Shown here one piece after another: positions 17,323 to 25,334 of a stretch of 64,000 bases of DNA. The stretch comes from Hyphomonadaceae bacterium (GTDB lineage Bacteria; Pseudomonadota; Alphaproteobacteria; Caulobacterales; Hyphomonadaceae). The stretch is taken from positions 17,172-81,171 of the forward strand of contig JAOATF010000008.1 in NCBI GenBank assembly GCA_030158285.1. Reading direction: 5' to 3'. The position numbers were made by a program, and so were the translations under genes. The stretch's first letter is position 1; each line of letters opens with the position of its first letter. The notes beneath the pieces are model-generated. The model saw nothing but the letters and a program-made list of their open reading frames with translations, was not told where the DNA came from and ran no database searches.

Positions 17323-18678
17323 ATGGGGATCAGTTCAACAGATTGGTTGTTTGCATCGCTGGCTCTCCGCGAAACACCGGAGACGGTCGCCAAGCATGTT
17401 GCCGAGGCGCTCGGACCCGACGCGCCCGGACCGGTGCGAAGGCTGGCGCTCAGCGTTTCACGAGGGAGTATCAGCGCGCGGATAGGCTGGTCGTCGATGT
17501 CGACCCGGTTTCGTGGCGCTGATCCGATGGATCGGCAGGTGGCCAAAGCCCGTGAACTGGCCAGCGTGTTTCTCGATGCCCGCCTGCCGGGCAGCGATGA
17601 TGTCGACGAACTCGAAGGCTTTATCGACAGCTTCAACGCGCTGATCGGAAAGGGACGCGGCCAGGGAAGCTTTCGCTATGGCCGGCTGAACCGGGCGACC
17701 CGCGCGGAGTTCGGCTTGCAGCTGTCCCGGCGGCGCTACGACAAACTGTTCCGCATGGCGGCGCGGCTTGAGAAGCGGATCAAGGCGTACAAGGAAGCGA
17801 TCAGGAAAAACGGGTTGGTGCTGATCGCGAAGGCCGGGCTGGTTGAGGACATTCGCCGTGAGGATCTGGCTGACCGGCCGTGGACGGCCTCATTCGTGGC
17901 TTACTACACCGCGAGGCTGAAGCTCCGAAGCGAGTTCACAATCCAGGGCCAGCAGCGGGCATTCGACGAGTTGAGCCAGCGCCTGCTCAAGGGATGCGAC
18001 AAGCACGAGGACGCCAACTGGTTCGCCATCGCGCACGTTTTTCCGCGCGCGGATGTTCTGGTGAAGCTTACGGACGAGCAGAAGGGCATGCTGCTGGGCC
18101 GCTGGTTCGGCGTGCTTCACAAGACCGCGGACAGGCTACGCGTTGCGTTTGAAAGATCGCGCATTGACCTGGAGACGATGATCGTCAAGCGCGGCGATGA
18201 CTCCTCGACATGGAACACGTTTGCAGGGGCGTGGAACCGGGCGCGGGATCACTGGATCGCGTTGATCGTCGCGCTGGGCATGGAGCGAACCTTCGAGGCG
18301 ATGCTTCCGGGCAAGGTGATGCGGTTGATGGCGGCGGACGTGGCCGCGTGGCACCGCATCAGTGGCGGCGGCATCCACCCCGACACCTTGATCTGGCGGG
18401 ATTTGCCCAAGCCATGGCTGGTGCTGACGGGCCATGCCTACTGCAACCTCGACCTTGTCGAGTTGGCGTGCGCAAAGCACGGCGTTGCAACGAAGGACTC
18501 CGGATGGTGCGTGCCAAGGCCGCGAACGGCTGTCGCGGCGTATAGGCCGACGCCCGAGCTGGTGCACGGCGTAGCCGTCGAAAATCCCTACTTTGCATCG
18601 TTTCTGCGAAAGCTGGGCGCGTTCAGCGGCAGGGAGCTGAAGCTGGAGCATCTTCAGGAACTTCTGGAACCGTCTTGA
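17323..18678 (+). CDS. Conserved-looking hypothetical protein, 451 residues
   Basis: A 451-residue soluble protein of unknown function. Codon use resembles neighbouring genes, so it is a real gene. Visible features are a basic helical segment at about 145-175 (RRRYDKLFRMAARLEKRIKAY), scattered tryptophans in the second half (STWNTFAGAWNRARDHW, DVAAWHRISGGG) and no membrane helix or signal peptide. I see no Walker, helicase, nuclease or transposase motif. The basic helical part could bind nucleic acid, which is speculation. It ends 34 bases before a tRNA-like gene. Confidence 0.7.
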   Translation: MGISSTDWLFASLALRETPETVAKHVAEALGPDAPGPVRRLALSVSRGSISARIGWSSMSTRFRGADPMDRQVAKARELASVFLDARLPGSDDVDELEGFIDSFNALIGKGRGQGSFRYGRLNRATRAEFGLQLSRRRYDKLFRMAARLEKRIKAYKEAIRKNGLVLIAKAGLVEDIRREDLADRPWTASFVAYYTARLKLRSEFTIQGQQRAFDELSQRLLKGCDKHEDANWFAIAHVFPRADVLVKLTDEQKGMLLGRWFGVLHKTADRLRVAFERSRIDLETMIVKRGDDSSTWNTFAGAWNRARDHWIALIVALGMERTFEAMLPGKVMRLMAADVAAWHRISGGGIHPDTLIWRDLPKPWLVLTGHAYCNLDLVELACAKHGVATKDSGWCVPRPRTAVAAYRPTPELVHGVAVENPYFASFLRKLGAFSGRELKLEHLQELLEPS

Positions 18679-18712
18679 CGCCGACATGCCCGGGGAGAGA
18701 CGTTGGTCCCGT

Positions 18713-18785
18713 TCCCCGGTAGCTCAGTGGCAGAGCGGTCGGCTCTCGGACCGACTGGACGCTGGTTCGAGCCCAGCCCGGGGAA
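18713..18785 (+). tRNA. tRNA-like gene with an 8-nt anticodon loop, identity uncertain
   Basis: The sequence folds as a complete cloverleaf. It has a 7-bp acceptor stem (TCCCCGG/CCGGGGA), T8-A9, a 4-bp D stem, a 5-bp anticodon stem (18738-18742 with 18751-18755), a 5-nt variable region, a 5-bp T stem and the TTCGAGC T loop. The anticodon loop (18743-18750, CTCTCGGA) has eight bases in place of seven, so the anticodon could be read as CTC or CGG, or as a four-base anticodon. The body, including the U1-A72 pair, is close to tRNA-Asn as I remember it, but base 73 is A and no CCA is encoded. It ends three bases from the convergent cysteine synthase gene. Confidence 0.7.
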
Positions 18786-18788
18786 CGC

Positions 18789-19793
18789 TCAGCCTTCGTA
18801 CCACGCCGGCGTCGGCAGGCCTTTTTCCTTCAGGAAGGCGCCGTTGTAGAGCTTGGACAGGTAGCGGTTGCCATAGTCGCACAGGATGGTGACGACAGTG
18901 GAGCCCGGCCCGAGCTGCTTGGCCATGGCCATCGCGCCGACGATGTTGATGCCGGAAGAGCCGCCGAGGCACATGCCTTCGTCCTTCGTGAGGTCGAACA
19001 GCGTGCGCAGCGCTTCGGCATCCTCGATGCGCCAGGCGTCGTCGACCTGCACACCCTCGAGGTTGGCGGTGATGCGCGACTGGCCGATACCCTCGGTGAT
19101 CGAGGTGCCTTCGGACTTCAGCTCGCCGGTCTTGTAATATGAGAACAGCGATGCGCCACCGGGGTCGGCGAGACCGATCTGGACTTTCTTGGAGCGCTCT
19201 TTCAGCGCCATCGACACGCCGCCGAGCGTGCCGCCGGAGCCGACAGCGCAGATGAAGCCATCGAGTTTGCCGCCGGTCTGCTCCCAGATCTCCGGGCCGG
19301 TGGACTCATAGTGCGCATTGCGGTTGGCGACGTTGTCGAACTGGTTGGCCCAGACGGCGCCGTTGGGCTCGGTCTTCGCCATCTCGTCGGCGAGGCGCTG
19401 GGAGTATTTCACGTAGTGATTGGGGTTGGCGTAGGGGACCGCGTCCACCTCGACCAGTTTCGCGCCGAGGGAGCGGACGGCGTCCTTCTTCTCCTGGCTC
19501 TGGGTGCGCGGCATGACGATGACGGTGCGATAGCCCAGCGCATTGCCCACGACGGCAAGGCCGATGCCCGTATTGCCGGCCGTGCCTTCGACGATGACGC
19601 CGCCCGGCTTCAGCTTGCCGGACTTCTCAGCGTCGCGGATCATGCCCAGCGCGGCGCGGTCTTTCACCGACTGGCCGGGGTTCAGGAACTCGGCCTTGCC
19701 ATAGATATTGGCGCCGGTGAGTTCGGACGCTTTCCGCAGCTTGATCAGCGGGGTCCGGCCGATCGCCTCGATAACATTGCCGTATGCGCGCAT
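18789..19793 (-). CDS. cysK: Cysteine synthase A
   Basis: A fold-type II PLP enzyme of about 334 residues converting O-acetylserine and sulfide to cysteine. It begins with NVIEAIGRTPLIKLRKAS. The PLP lysine is in NPGQSVKDRAA, the substrate loop is VEGTAGNTGIGLA, and the phosphate-binding loop is CAVGSGGTLGG. The C-terminal region has GGSSGINIVGA. ATG at 19793 is chosen because the homologous N-terminus starts there; longer in-frame starts exist to 19856. Cystathionine beta-synthase-like activity is possible, but no regulatory CBS domain is present. Confidence 0.9.
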   Translation of the reverse strand: MRAYGNVIEAIGRTPLIKLRKASELTGANIYGKAEFLNPGQSVKDRAALGMIRDAEKSGKLKPGGVIVEGTAGNTGIGLAVVGNALGYRTVIVMPRTQSQEKKDAVRSLGAKLVEVDAVPYANPNHYVKYSQRLADEMAKTEPNGAVWANQFDNVANRNAHYESTGPEIWEQTGGKLDGFICAVGSGGTLGGVSMALKERSKKVQIGLADPGGASLFSYYKTGELKSEGTSITEGIGQSRITANLEGVQVDDAWRIEDAEALRTLFDLTKDEGMCLGGSSGINIVGAMAMAKQLGPGSTVVTILCDYGNRYLSKLYNGAFLKEKGLPTPAWYEG

Positions 19794-19951
19794 GGATCGT
19801 CCCATTCTTCCCGGGTCATTGGAGGCTCCGGACGGTTTCCGGGAAGCCCCTATCACCTAGGGAGATTGGGGGAATGGATCAACCACAGCCGCAAGAACAT
19901 TGGCCCTGATCCGATACGGGCGCCGATGCGTAATCACAGCATTCGAGCCCC

Positions 19952-20572
19952 GTGCGGACCCCGATGACGCTGCAGGACAACGCATACGCCGCCTTCATGC
20001 TGGATCATGCGGCCGGACGCCTGCCGCCGGCGGAATCGCTGGTGGCTGACCTGCACACGGCGCTGTCGCCCCTTGGCGGGCAGCTTGCCCGTATTCTGGA
20101 CAGTACGGGCGGGGCTTTTCTGGAATCCGTCGCGCCTGACTCCATCGCTGTGGGGCCTATGGATCCGGGTGCGCAGGACGCGCCAGACGCGATCCCCCCC
20201 TCGCGGCTGGCGCAATACCTTGAGCGTGACCTGCTGGCGCTGAAATGGCGGCGGGACATTGTGGGCGTGCCGACCCTGCGCACCGATACGCCGATGGCGC
20301 GCCTGCTGCGGCTGGACCCGGGCGAGCGTGCGCCCGGGCATTGCCACGGCCGGCGGGATGTCACCGTCGTGCTGCAGGGCGCCTATGCGGACGAGTACGG
20401 CGTCTATGAGAAGGGCGATCTTGCTTTTGCGATGCCGGGCCTGCGGCACCAACCGCGGGCGATCGGCGTTGAACCCTGCGTGTGCATGGTCGCGACAGAG
20501 CGCGGCCGGCCTGTGCGCGGGTTGCTGGGTCTTATCGGGATAGGCGTCGGGAAGCTGGAGGAACGACCATGA
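19952..20572 (+). CDS. ChrR-like cupin protein without a visible sigma-factor partner
   Basis: A 206-residue protein resembling ChrR anti-sigma factors. It has an N-terminal helical part (AAFMLDHAAGRLPPAESLVADLH) and a C-terminal cupin (LDPGERAPGHCHGRRDVTVVLQG, GDLAFAMPGLRHQP, CVCMVA). The cysteine pair that ligates zinc in the anti-sigma domain of classical ChrR is absent, and no ECF sigma gene is adjacent. It may be an orphan sensor or enzyme-like cupin. The GTG start at 19952 has an ATG alternative at 19964. Its stop overlaps the next start (ATGA), so the two products are probably made together. Confidence 0.72.
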   Translation: MRTPMTLQDNAYAAFMLDHAAGRLPPAESLVADLHTALSPLGGQLARILDSTGGAFLESVAPDSIAVGPMDPGAQDAPDAIPPSRLAQYLERDLLALKWRRDIVGVPTLRTDTPMARLLRLDPGERAPGHCHGRRDVTVVLQGAYADEYGVYEKGDLAFAMPGLRHQPRAIGVEPCVCMVATERGRPVRGLLGLIGIGVGKLEERP

Positions 20573-21219
20573 GATTTCTCGTGATGATCGCCGCCGTGAC
20601 GCTCGCGCCGATGCAGGCGATGGCGCAGCCGTGGCAACCGGCCAATGGCGACAAGCTGGAGTTCGACGTGCTGCGCGATGGCGGCGAGTTCGGATCGCAC
20701 ATCGTGAAGTTCTCGCGCGAAGGCGACACGCTGACGGTGGACACGGATGTGGTGCTGAAGGTCGCCTTCGGTCCGATCACGCTGTTCGATTACAGCCACG
20801 ACGTAACCGAGAAGTATGTCGGCGACCGGCTGACCTGGGTCGGCTCGCGCACCAAGAAGGACGGAAAGTGGAAGACGCTCTCCGCGCAGGCGGGCGAGGG
20901 CGGGCTGAAAGTTGAAGGCTCGAAGTTCAAGGGCCTGCTGCCCGGCAAGGTGATCCCGTCGACGCACTGGAATCGCGATGAGATGACATTGCCCACGATG
21001 TTCTCCACCGAGACAGGCGAGATGCTGCCGATCAAGGTGAAGGATCGCGGCGTCGAGAACATCAAGGCCGGCGGCAAGACGATCAGTGCACGACGCTTCG
21101 ATGTCGATTCAGAGATCGACGCGAGCTTCTGGTATGACGATCAGGGCCGCTGGGTGAAATGCGCATTCGAGACGCAAGGCTCGAAGATCGACTACGTGTT
21201 GCGCAAGTTGCCGGACTGA
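20569..21219 (+). CDS. DUF6134 family exported protein
   Basis: A 216-residue periplasmic protein with a signal peptide (cleavage after MQAMA). The mature part is a beta-rich fold with repeated patterns such as FDVLRDGGEFGSHIVKFSREGD, WVGSRTKKDGKW and a final FWYDDQGRWVKCAFETQGS. This matches my memory of DUF6134 proteins, whose function is unknown. ATG at 20569 is supported by GGAGG and by the four-base overlap with the cupin gene. The pair may be involved in envelope or oxidative stress, which is inference from the ChrR-like neighbour. Confidence 0.78.
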   Translation: MRFLVMIAAVTLAPMQAMAQPWQPANGDKLEFDVLRDGGEFGSHIVKFSREGDTLTVDTDVVLKVAFGPITLFDYSHDVTEKYVGDRLTWVGSRTKKDGKWKTLSAQAGEGGLKVEGSKFKGLLPGKVIPSTHWNRDEMTLPTMFSTETGEMLPIKVKDRGVENIKAGGKTISARRFDVDSEIDASFWYDDQGRWVKCAFETQGSKIDYVLRKLPD

Positions 21220-21287
21220 TTTTCGGCCAGTGGCCACGCCGTCACAACGCGCGGCGGAGCAATGCGCCGCGCGCTTGCGTTTTGTGC

Positions 21288-21608
21288 TTAAGCGTCGCTG
21301 GCCAGCTTGAGGCCGATCATGCCGGTAAGGATCAGCAGCGCCGATCCCACGCGCATGATGGTGGCGGCTTCTCCCAGCACCACGATGCCGAGGATGAAAG
21401 CGCCGATGGCGCCGATGCCTGTCCAGATCGCGTAGGCGGTGCCGAGCGGAAGCTCCTTCATCGCCAGCGAGAGAACCCAGAAGCTGGCGATCATCGCAAC
21501 GATGGCGACGGTCGCCTCGACGGGTTTCGACAGGCCGTCCGAGATTTTCAGCATGTAGGCCCAGAGGACTTCGAGAAGTCCGGCAACGCCGAGAAATAGC
21601 CAGGCCAT
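21288..21608 (-). CDS. gdx: Guanidinium exporter Gdx (SugE), SMR family
   Basis: A 106-residue four-helix small multidrug resistance protein. The Gdx-specific pattern LPLGTAYAIWTGIGAIGAFILG, the membrane-embedded glutamate in the first helix (AGLLEVLWAYMLK) and the GEAATIMRV turn identify the guanidinium-exporting subgroup in place of the EmrE drug-export subgroup. It functions as an antiparallel homodimer exchanging guanidinium for protons. A guanidine-II riboswitch lies immediately upstream, which independently supports the substrate. GGAGG precedes the ATG. Confidence 0.95.
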   Translation of the reverse strand: MAWLFLGVAGLLEVLWAYMLKISDGLSKPVEATVAIVAMIASFWVLSLAMKELPLGTAYAIWTGIGAIGAFILGIVVLGEAATIMRVGSALLILTGMIGLKLASDA

Positions 21609-21627
21609 GATGGCCCTCCATCAAAGG

Positions 21628-21671
21628 TCGGGCCGTCCCGAATGTTTGCCCGTATGGGGGAGGTCGTCCTC
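21628..21671 (-). promoter_or_regulatory. Guanidine-II (mini-ykkC) riboswitch
   Basis: On the minus strand two hairpins carry the diagnostic ACGR tetraloops. The first is GAGG-ACGA-CCTC (21660-21671) and the second is TCGGG-ACGG-CCCGA (21628-21641), joined by an 18-nt linker. The second hairpin ends 19 bases before the gdx start, close to the GGAGG, which fits ligand control of translation initiation. Gene context and motif agree with the established guanidine-II class. Confidence 0.92.
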
Positions 21672-21732
21672 GCGAGAGGGATTTGGGACAGGGGAGGCGC
21701 CGGGTCAATAGGACCTGGAGGCGCAGCTTACG

Positions 21733-22128
21733 CTAACTGCCGCCCCAGATGCGGTGTTCGACCTGTGTGGGCTGGCCGTCGATCAGCGTGATATCCCAGA
21801 GGCAGTAGGTGTCGTACTCGCCTTCGTTGAGGCTGAGCACGAGGCGGCCTGATGTATCGGCGAACACGCGGATGAGGCTCCACGCGTCGCGCGAGCGGGG
21901 CGTGCCCTTGTAACGGGCGATCCAGCCTTGCTCCGCTGCGGGGAGGGCTGCGTCGTAGAGCGCATCGATTTTGGAGAGCGCAGCTTCAACATGTGCGAGG
22001 GCGGCCGGGTGCGCATTCCCGTCATCGTCCGTGGGAACGGCGACGTCGAACTGGCCGAGGCGGTCCGTCGTGTGAAACCGCCAGCGTATGCTGCCCAGTT
22101 CGAGGGAGAAGGTTTCGGAGTCGAACAT
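21733..22128 (-). CDS. Hypothetical protein, 131 residues
   Basis: A 131-residue soluble protein with no signal or membrane segment. It has an alternating strand pattern (LELGSIRWRFHTTDRLGQFDV), a helix (AALAHVEAALSKIDALYDAAL) and a C-terminal strand region with GRLVLSLNEGEYDTYCLWDI. No family is recognised. The frame uses GC-rich third positions, and the start at 22128 is preceded by GAGGACGAG. It diverges from recO and lies behind the riboswitch of gdx without sharing it. Confidence 0.65.
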   Translation of the reverse strand: MFDSETFSLELGSIRWRFHTTDRLGQFDVAVPTDDDGNAHPAALAHVEAALSKIDALYDAALPAAEQGWIARYKGTPRSRDAWSLIRVFADTSGRLVLSLNEGEYDTYCLWDITLIDGQPTQVEHRIWGGS

Positions 22129-22216
22129 GGGCGGATGGTGCTCGTCCTCGCGGGATTTGCAATGCCCCCCGCGTTCAACACTTTGACTTGTGCGCTGATG
22201 CGCCTATCCCTCCGCC

Positions 22217-22957
22217 ATGGCCGAATGGACGGACCGGGCGATATCGCTGGGCTTGAGGCGCTTCGGGGAAACCGGGGCGATCCTCGAAGTGTTCGCACGC
22301 GAGCATGGGCGCAGGCGGGCGATGGTCTATGGCGGATCAAGCCAGACCAAGCGCGGGCCGATGCAAGTGGGCAACACGCTGCTGGTGACGTGGAGAGGCG
22401 GGCAGGAAAGCCTCGGCTTCTTCACGGCGGAAACCCAGAGCGAGCGCGCGGCGCGCTACATGTCGGACGCGGCGTCGCTGTCGGCGCTGTCTGCGCTGTC
22501 GGAACTGCTGGCGACTGCGCTCCCCGAGGGCGAGGCGAAGCCCGGGCTGTTCGACGCAGCAGAGGCCGTGCTCGACATGCTGGGCGAGCCGGAAATCTGG
22601 CCGGCGCTGTTCGTGCGCTGGGAACTCGGCCTGCTGTCGATGCTGGGCTACGGCCTCGATCTCAGCGCGTGCGCCGTTTCGGGGTCGAACGATGGTCTGA
22701 CCCATGTGAGCCCTAAGTCGGGCCGCGCGGTGCGGGGGTCGGAAGCGGGCGCGTATCTCGACAGGCTTCTGCCGCTGCCGCAGTTCCTTGTGGATGCAAC
22801 GGCGCCGGCGAGCCCTGTGGATATCCACAATGGCTTCCGCCTTACAGGACATTTCCTTGCCGAGCGGCTGTTTTCCGATCTTAACCGGGCGGCGCCGGAA
22901 GCGCGCTACCTGATGATTGACCGGCTGGAGCGCGCAGGGCGACTCTCGCCGAGCTGA
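22217..22957 (+). CDS. recO: DNA repair protein RecO
   Basis: A 246-residue RecO, which loads RecA with RecR in the RecF pathway. The N-terminal OB-fold starts WTDRAISLGLRRFGETGAILEVF and includes VYGGSSQTKRGPMQVGNTL. The helical C-terminal domain contains VRWELGLLSMLGYGLDLSACAVSG. The segment normally carrying a zinc site in some RecO proteins lacks a CXXC here, as is common in Alphaproteobacteria. It is 24 bases upstream of parC and probably co-transcribed with it. Confidence 0.93.
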   Translation: MAEWTDRAISLGLRRFGETGAILEVFAREHGRRRAMVYGGSSQTKRGPMQVGNTLLVTWRGGQESLGFFTAETQSERAARYMSDAASLSALSALSELLATALPEGEAKPGLFDAAEAVLDMLGEPEIWPALFVRWELGLLSMLGYGLDLSACAVSGSNDGLTHVSPKSGRAVRGSEAGAYLDRLLPLPQFLVDATAPASPVDIHNGFRLTGHFLAERLFSDLNRAAPEARYLMIDRLERAGRLSPS

Positions 22958-22981
22958 TTCGAGACTTCCCAGGACCTAGTA

Positions 22982-25228
22982 ATGTCGAAGAACAACACGA
23001 TCGATCCGTCGGACAATGGCGGGGAGATCATCGAAGAGCCGATGAATGAGGCGCTGTCGAAGCGCTATCTCGCCTATGCCCTGTCCACGATCACGTCGCG
23101 GGCGCTGCCTGATGCACGGGATGGCCTGAAGCCGGTTCACCGGCGCGTGCTGTATTCGATGGCCCAGCTGGGACTGAACCCGCAGGGCGGGCACCGGAAG
23201 TCGGCCACCGTGGTCGGTGAAGTCATCGGTAAGTATCACCCGCACGGCGACCAATCGATCTATGACGCGATGGTGCGCCTCGCGCAGGATTTCGCGACGC
23301 GTGCGCCGCTGGTGGATGGCCAGGGCAACTTCGGCAACATCGATGGCGATGCGGCCGCCGCCTTCCGTTATACCGAGGCGAAGCTGACCCCCGCGGCGAT
23401 GCTGCTGCTGGAAGGGCTCGACGACGACGCGGTGGATTTCCGCGAGACCTATGACGGCACGCACAAGGAGCCGGTGGTTCTCGCGTCGGGCTTCCCGAAT
23501 CTGCTGGTCAACGGATCCTCGGGCATCGCCGTGGGCATGGCGACGTCGATCCCGCCGCACAACCCGGCCGAGTGCATCGATGCTGCGATCCACCTGCTGG
23601 ATCATCCGAAGTCGACGGTCGACGACCTGATCAAGATCGTGCGCGGTCCGGACTTCCCGACGGGCGGCGTGGTTGTCGAGACGCCGGAAGGCCTGCGCGA
23701 AGTCTATGCGACGGGGCGGGGCGGCGTGCGCGTGCAGGCCAAGTGGACCAAGGAAGACCTTGGCCGCGGCATGTGGCGCGTGATCGTCACCGAGATCCCG
23801 TACCAGGTGCAGAAGTCCAAGCTGATGGAACGGCTGGCGGAGCTGATCGAGACGAAGAAGGCGCCGCTGCTCGAAGACGCGATGGACGAGTCCACCGAGG
23901 ATGTCCGTATCGTGCTGACGCCGAAGTCGCGCACCGTTGAGGCCGATGTGCTGATGGCCTCGCTGTTCCGCCAGTGCGAGCTGGAGACGCGCTTCCCGGT
24001 CAACATGAACGTGCTCGACCATGGCGTGCCGCGCGTGATGGGGCTGCGCGACCTGCTCAATGCGTATCTCGATCACCGCCGTGAAGTGATCGTGCGCCGG
24101 GCGAAGCACCGCCTCGGCAAGATCGAACATCGCCTCGAAGTGTTGGATGGCTTGCTGAAAGCCTATCTCAACATCGACGAAGTGATCCGGATCATCCGTC
24201 AGGAGGACGATCCGAAAGCCGTGATGATGAAGAAGTTCCGCCTGAGCGATATTCAGGTGGAAGCGATCCTCAACATGCGCCTGCGTGCGTTGCGCAAGCT
24301 CGAAGAGATCGAGATCAAGCGCGAGCACAAGGAACTGTCCGAAGAGAAGCGCGAGATCGAGGCGCTGCTGGCCTCGACCGGCCGCCAGTGGACCGAGGTG
24401 AAGCGCCAGCTGAAAGCCGCGCGCGAAGTCTTCGATCCGGGCAAGAAGCTGGGCAAGCGCCGCTCGAAGTTCGACGTGGCGAAAGAGATCGACACGGAAG
24501 CCGCCCTCGAGGCGCTGATCGTGAAAGAGCCGGTGACGGTTGTTCTCTCCAGCATGGGCTGGATCCGCGCGCTCAAGGGCCACAACCAGAAGCTGGAAGA
24601 CCTGAAGTTCAAAGAGGGCGATGAGCTGGCCCTGTCGCTGGAATGCCAGACGACGGACAAGGTTGTGCTGATGGCGTCCGGCGGCCGCGCCTTCACCATC
24701 GGCGCGGACAAGTTGCCGGGCGGACGTGGGCATGGCGAGCCGATCCGCCTCAACCTCGAAGTACCGGAATCCGAAACCATCCTCGAAATGCTGATCCCGC
24801 AGGACAAGGCGCGGCGCATCGTGGCGTCGAGCAAGGGCTATGGCTTCATCGTGCAGGACGCCGAGCTGATCTCCTCGACCCGCAAGGGCAAGATCGTCCT
24901 CAATGTCGGCCCGAAGGAAGTGATGGCAGCCTGCGTGAAGGTGGAAGGCGATCTCACCGCCTCCATCGGCAAGAACCGCAAGCTGGTGATCTTCAAGACC
25001 GACGAGCTCCCGGAAATGGCGCGCGGCAAGGGCGTGAAGATCCAGTCCTTCGGCGATGGCGGCCTCGTCGACATCAAGACGTTCGCAAAAGCCGACGGCC
25101 TCACCTGGATCGACACGGCAGGACGCCAGCAATCAGCCGACGACTGGAAAGACTGGATGGGCAAACGCGCCCAATCCGGCCGCCTAGCGCCGCGCGGGTT
25201 CAACAAGAACGGGAAGTTCGTGGGGTAA
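22982..25228 (+). CDS. parC: DNA topoisomerase IV subunit A
   Basis: A 748-residue type IIA topoisomerase A subunit that decatenates chromosomes with ParE. The start [20 protein letters not shown], the QRR-equivalent [18 protein letters not shown], the [20 protein letters not shown] block with its catalytic tyrosine region in [13 protein letters not shown] and the long coiled coil around residues 435-480 are all visible. The C-terminal domain has [13 protein letters not shown] and lacks the GyrA box QRRGGKG, so ParC is preferred over GyrA. Position 80-85 (GDQS) corresponds to the quinolone-resistance region. Confidence 0.95.
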   Translation: MSKNNTIDPSDNGGEIIEEPMNEALSKRYLAYALSTITSRALPDARDGLKPVHRRVLYSMAQLGLNPQGGHRKSATVVGEVIGKYHPHGDQSIYDAMVRLAQDFATRAPLVDGQGNFGNIDGDAAAAFRYTEAKLTPAAMLLLEGLDDDAVDFRETYDGTHKEPVVLASGFPNLLVNGSSGIAVGMATSIPPHNPAECIDAAIHLLDHPKSTVDDLIKIVRGPDFPTGGVVVETPEGLREVYATGRGGVRVQAKWTKEDLGRGMWRVIVTEIPYQVQKSKLMERLAELIETKKAPLLEDAMDESTEDVRIVLTPKSRTVEADVLMASLFRQCELETRFPVNMNVLDHGVPRVMGLRDLLNAYLDHRREVIVRRAKHRLGKIEHRLEVLDGLLKAYLNIDEVIRIIRQEDDPKAVMMKKFRLSDIQVEAILNMRLRALRKLEEIEIKREHKELSEEKREIEALLASTGRQWTEVKRQLKAAREVFDPGKKLGKRRSKFDVAKEIDTEAALEALIVKEPVTVVLSSMGWIRALKGHNQKLEDLKFKEGDELALSLECQTTDKVVLMASGGRAFTIGADKLPGGRGHGEPIRLNLEVPESETILEMLIPQDKARRIVASSKGYGFIVQDAELISSTRKGKIVLNVGPKEVMAACVKVEGDLTASIGKNRKLVIFKTDELPEMARGKGVKIQSFGDGGLVDIKTFAKADGLTWIDTAGRQQSADDWKDWMGKRAQSGRLAPRGFNKNGKFVG

Positions 25229-25236
25229 GGAGATGG

Positions 25237-25254
25237 TCTCGGGCTTGCCCGAGA
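25237..25254 (+). terminator. Hairpin after parC
   Basis: A perfect inverted repeat TCTCGGGC/GCCCGAGA lies nine bases after the stop codon. No T run follows, so it may be an attenuating or RNA-stabilising hairpin instead of a classical terminator. Confidence 0.45.
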
Positions 25255-25323
25255 ATATCTCTGCCTTCCCTAGAGGCGCCGATTGTTGCTGCAGCGCACG
25301 CTGACCTAACCTGCACGTAAAGC

Positions 25324-25329
25324 GGGAGG
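25324..25329 (+). promoter_or_regulatory. Shine-Dalgarno that points to a non-canonical ATC start
   Basis: GGGAGG stands five bases before an in-frame ATC (25335) and has no ATG, GTG or TTG at a usable distance. It decides the start of the transporter gene that follows. Confidence 0.6.
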
Positions 25330-25334
25330 CCAAC

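Noticed and set aside
22976-25132. A 718-residue open frame on the minus strand across parC
   Set aside because: It is the antisense shadow of parC; the forward frame has all topoisomerase motifs, the reverse one has low-complexity His/Arg/Leu composition.
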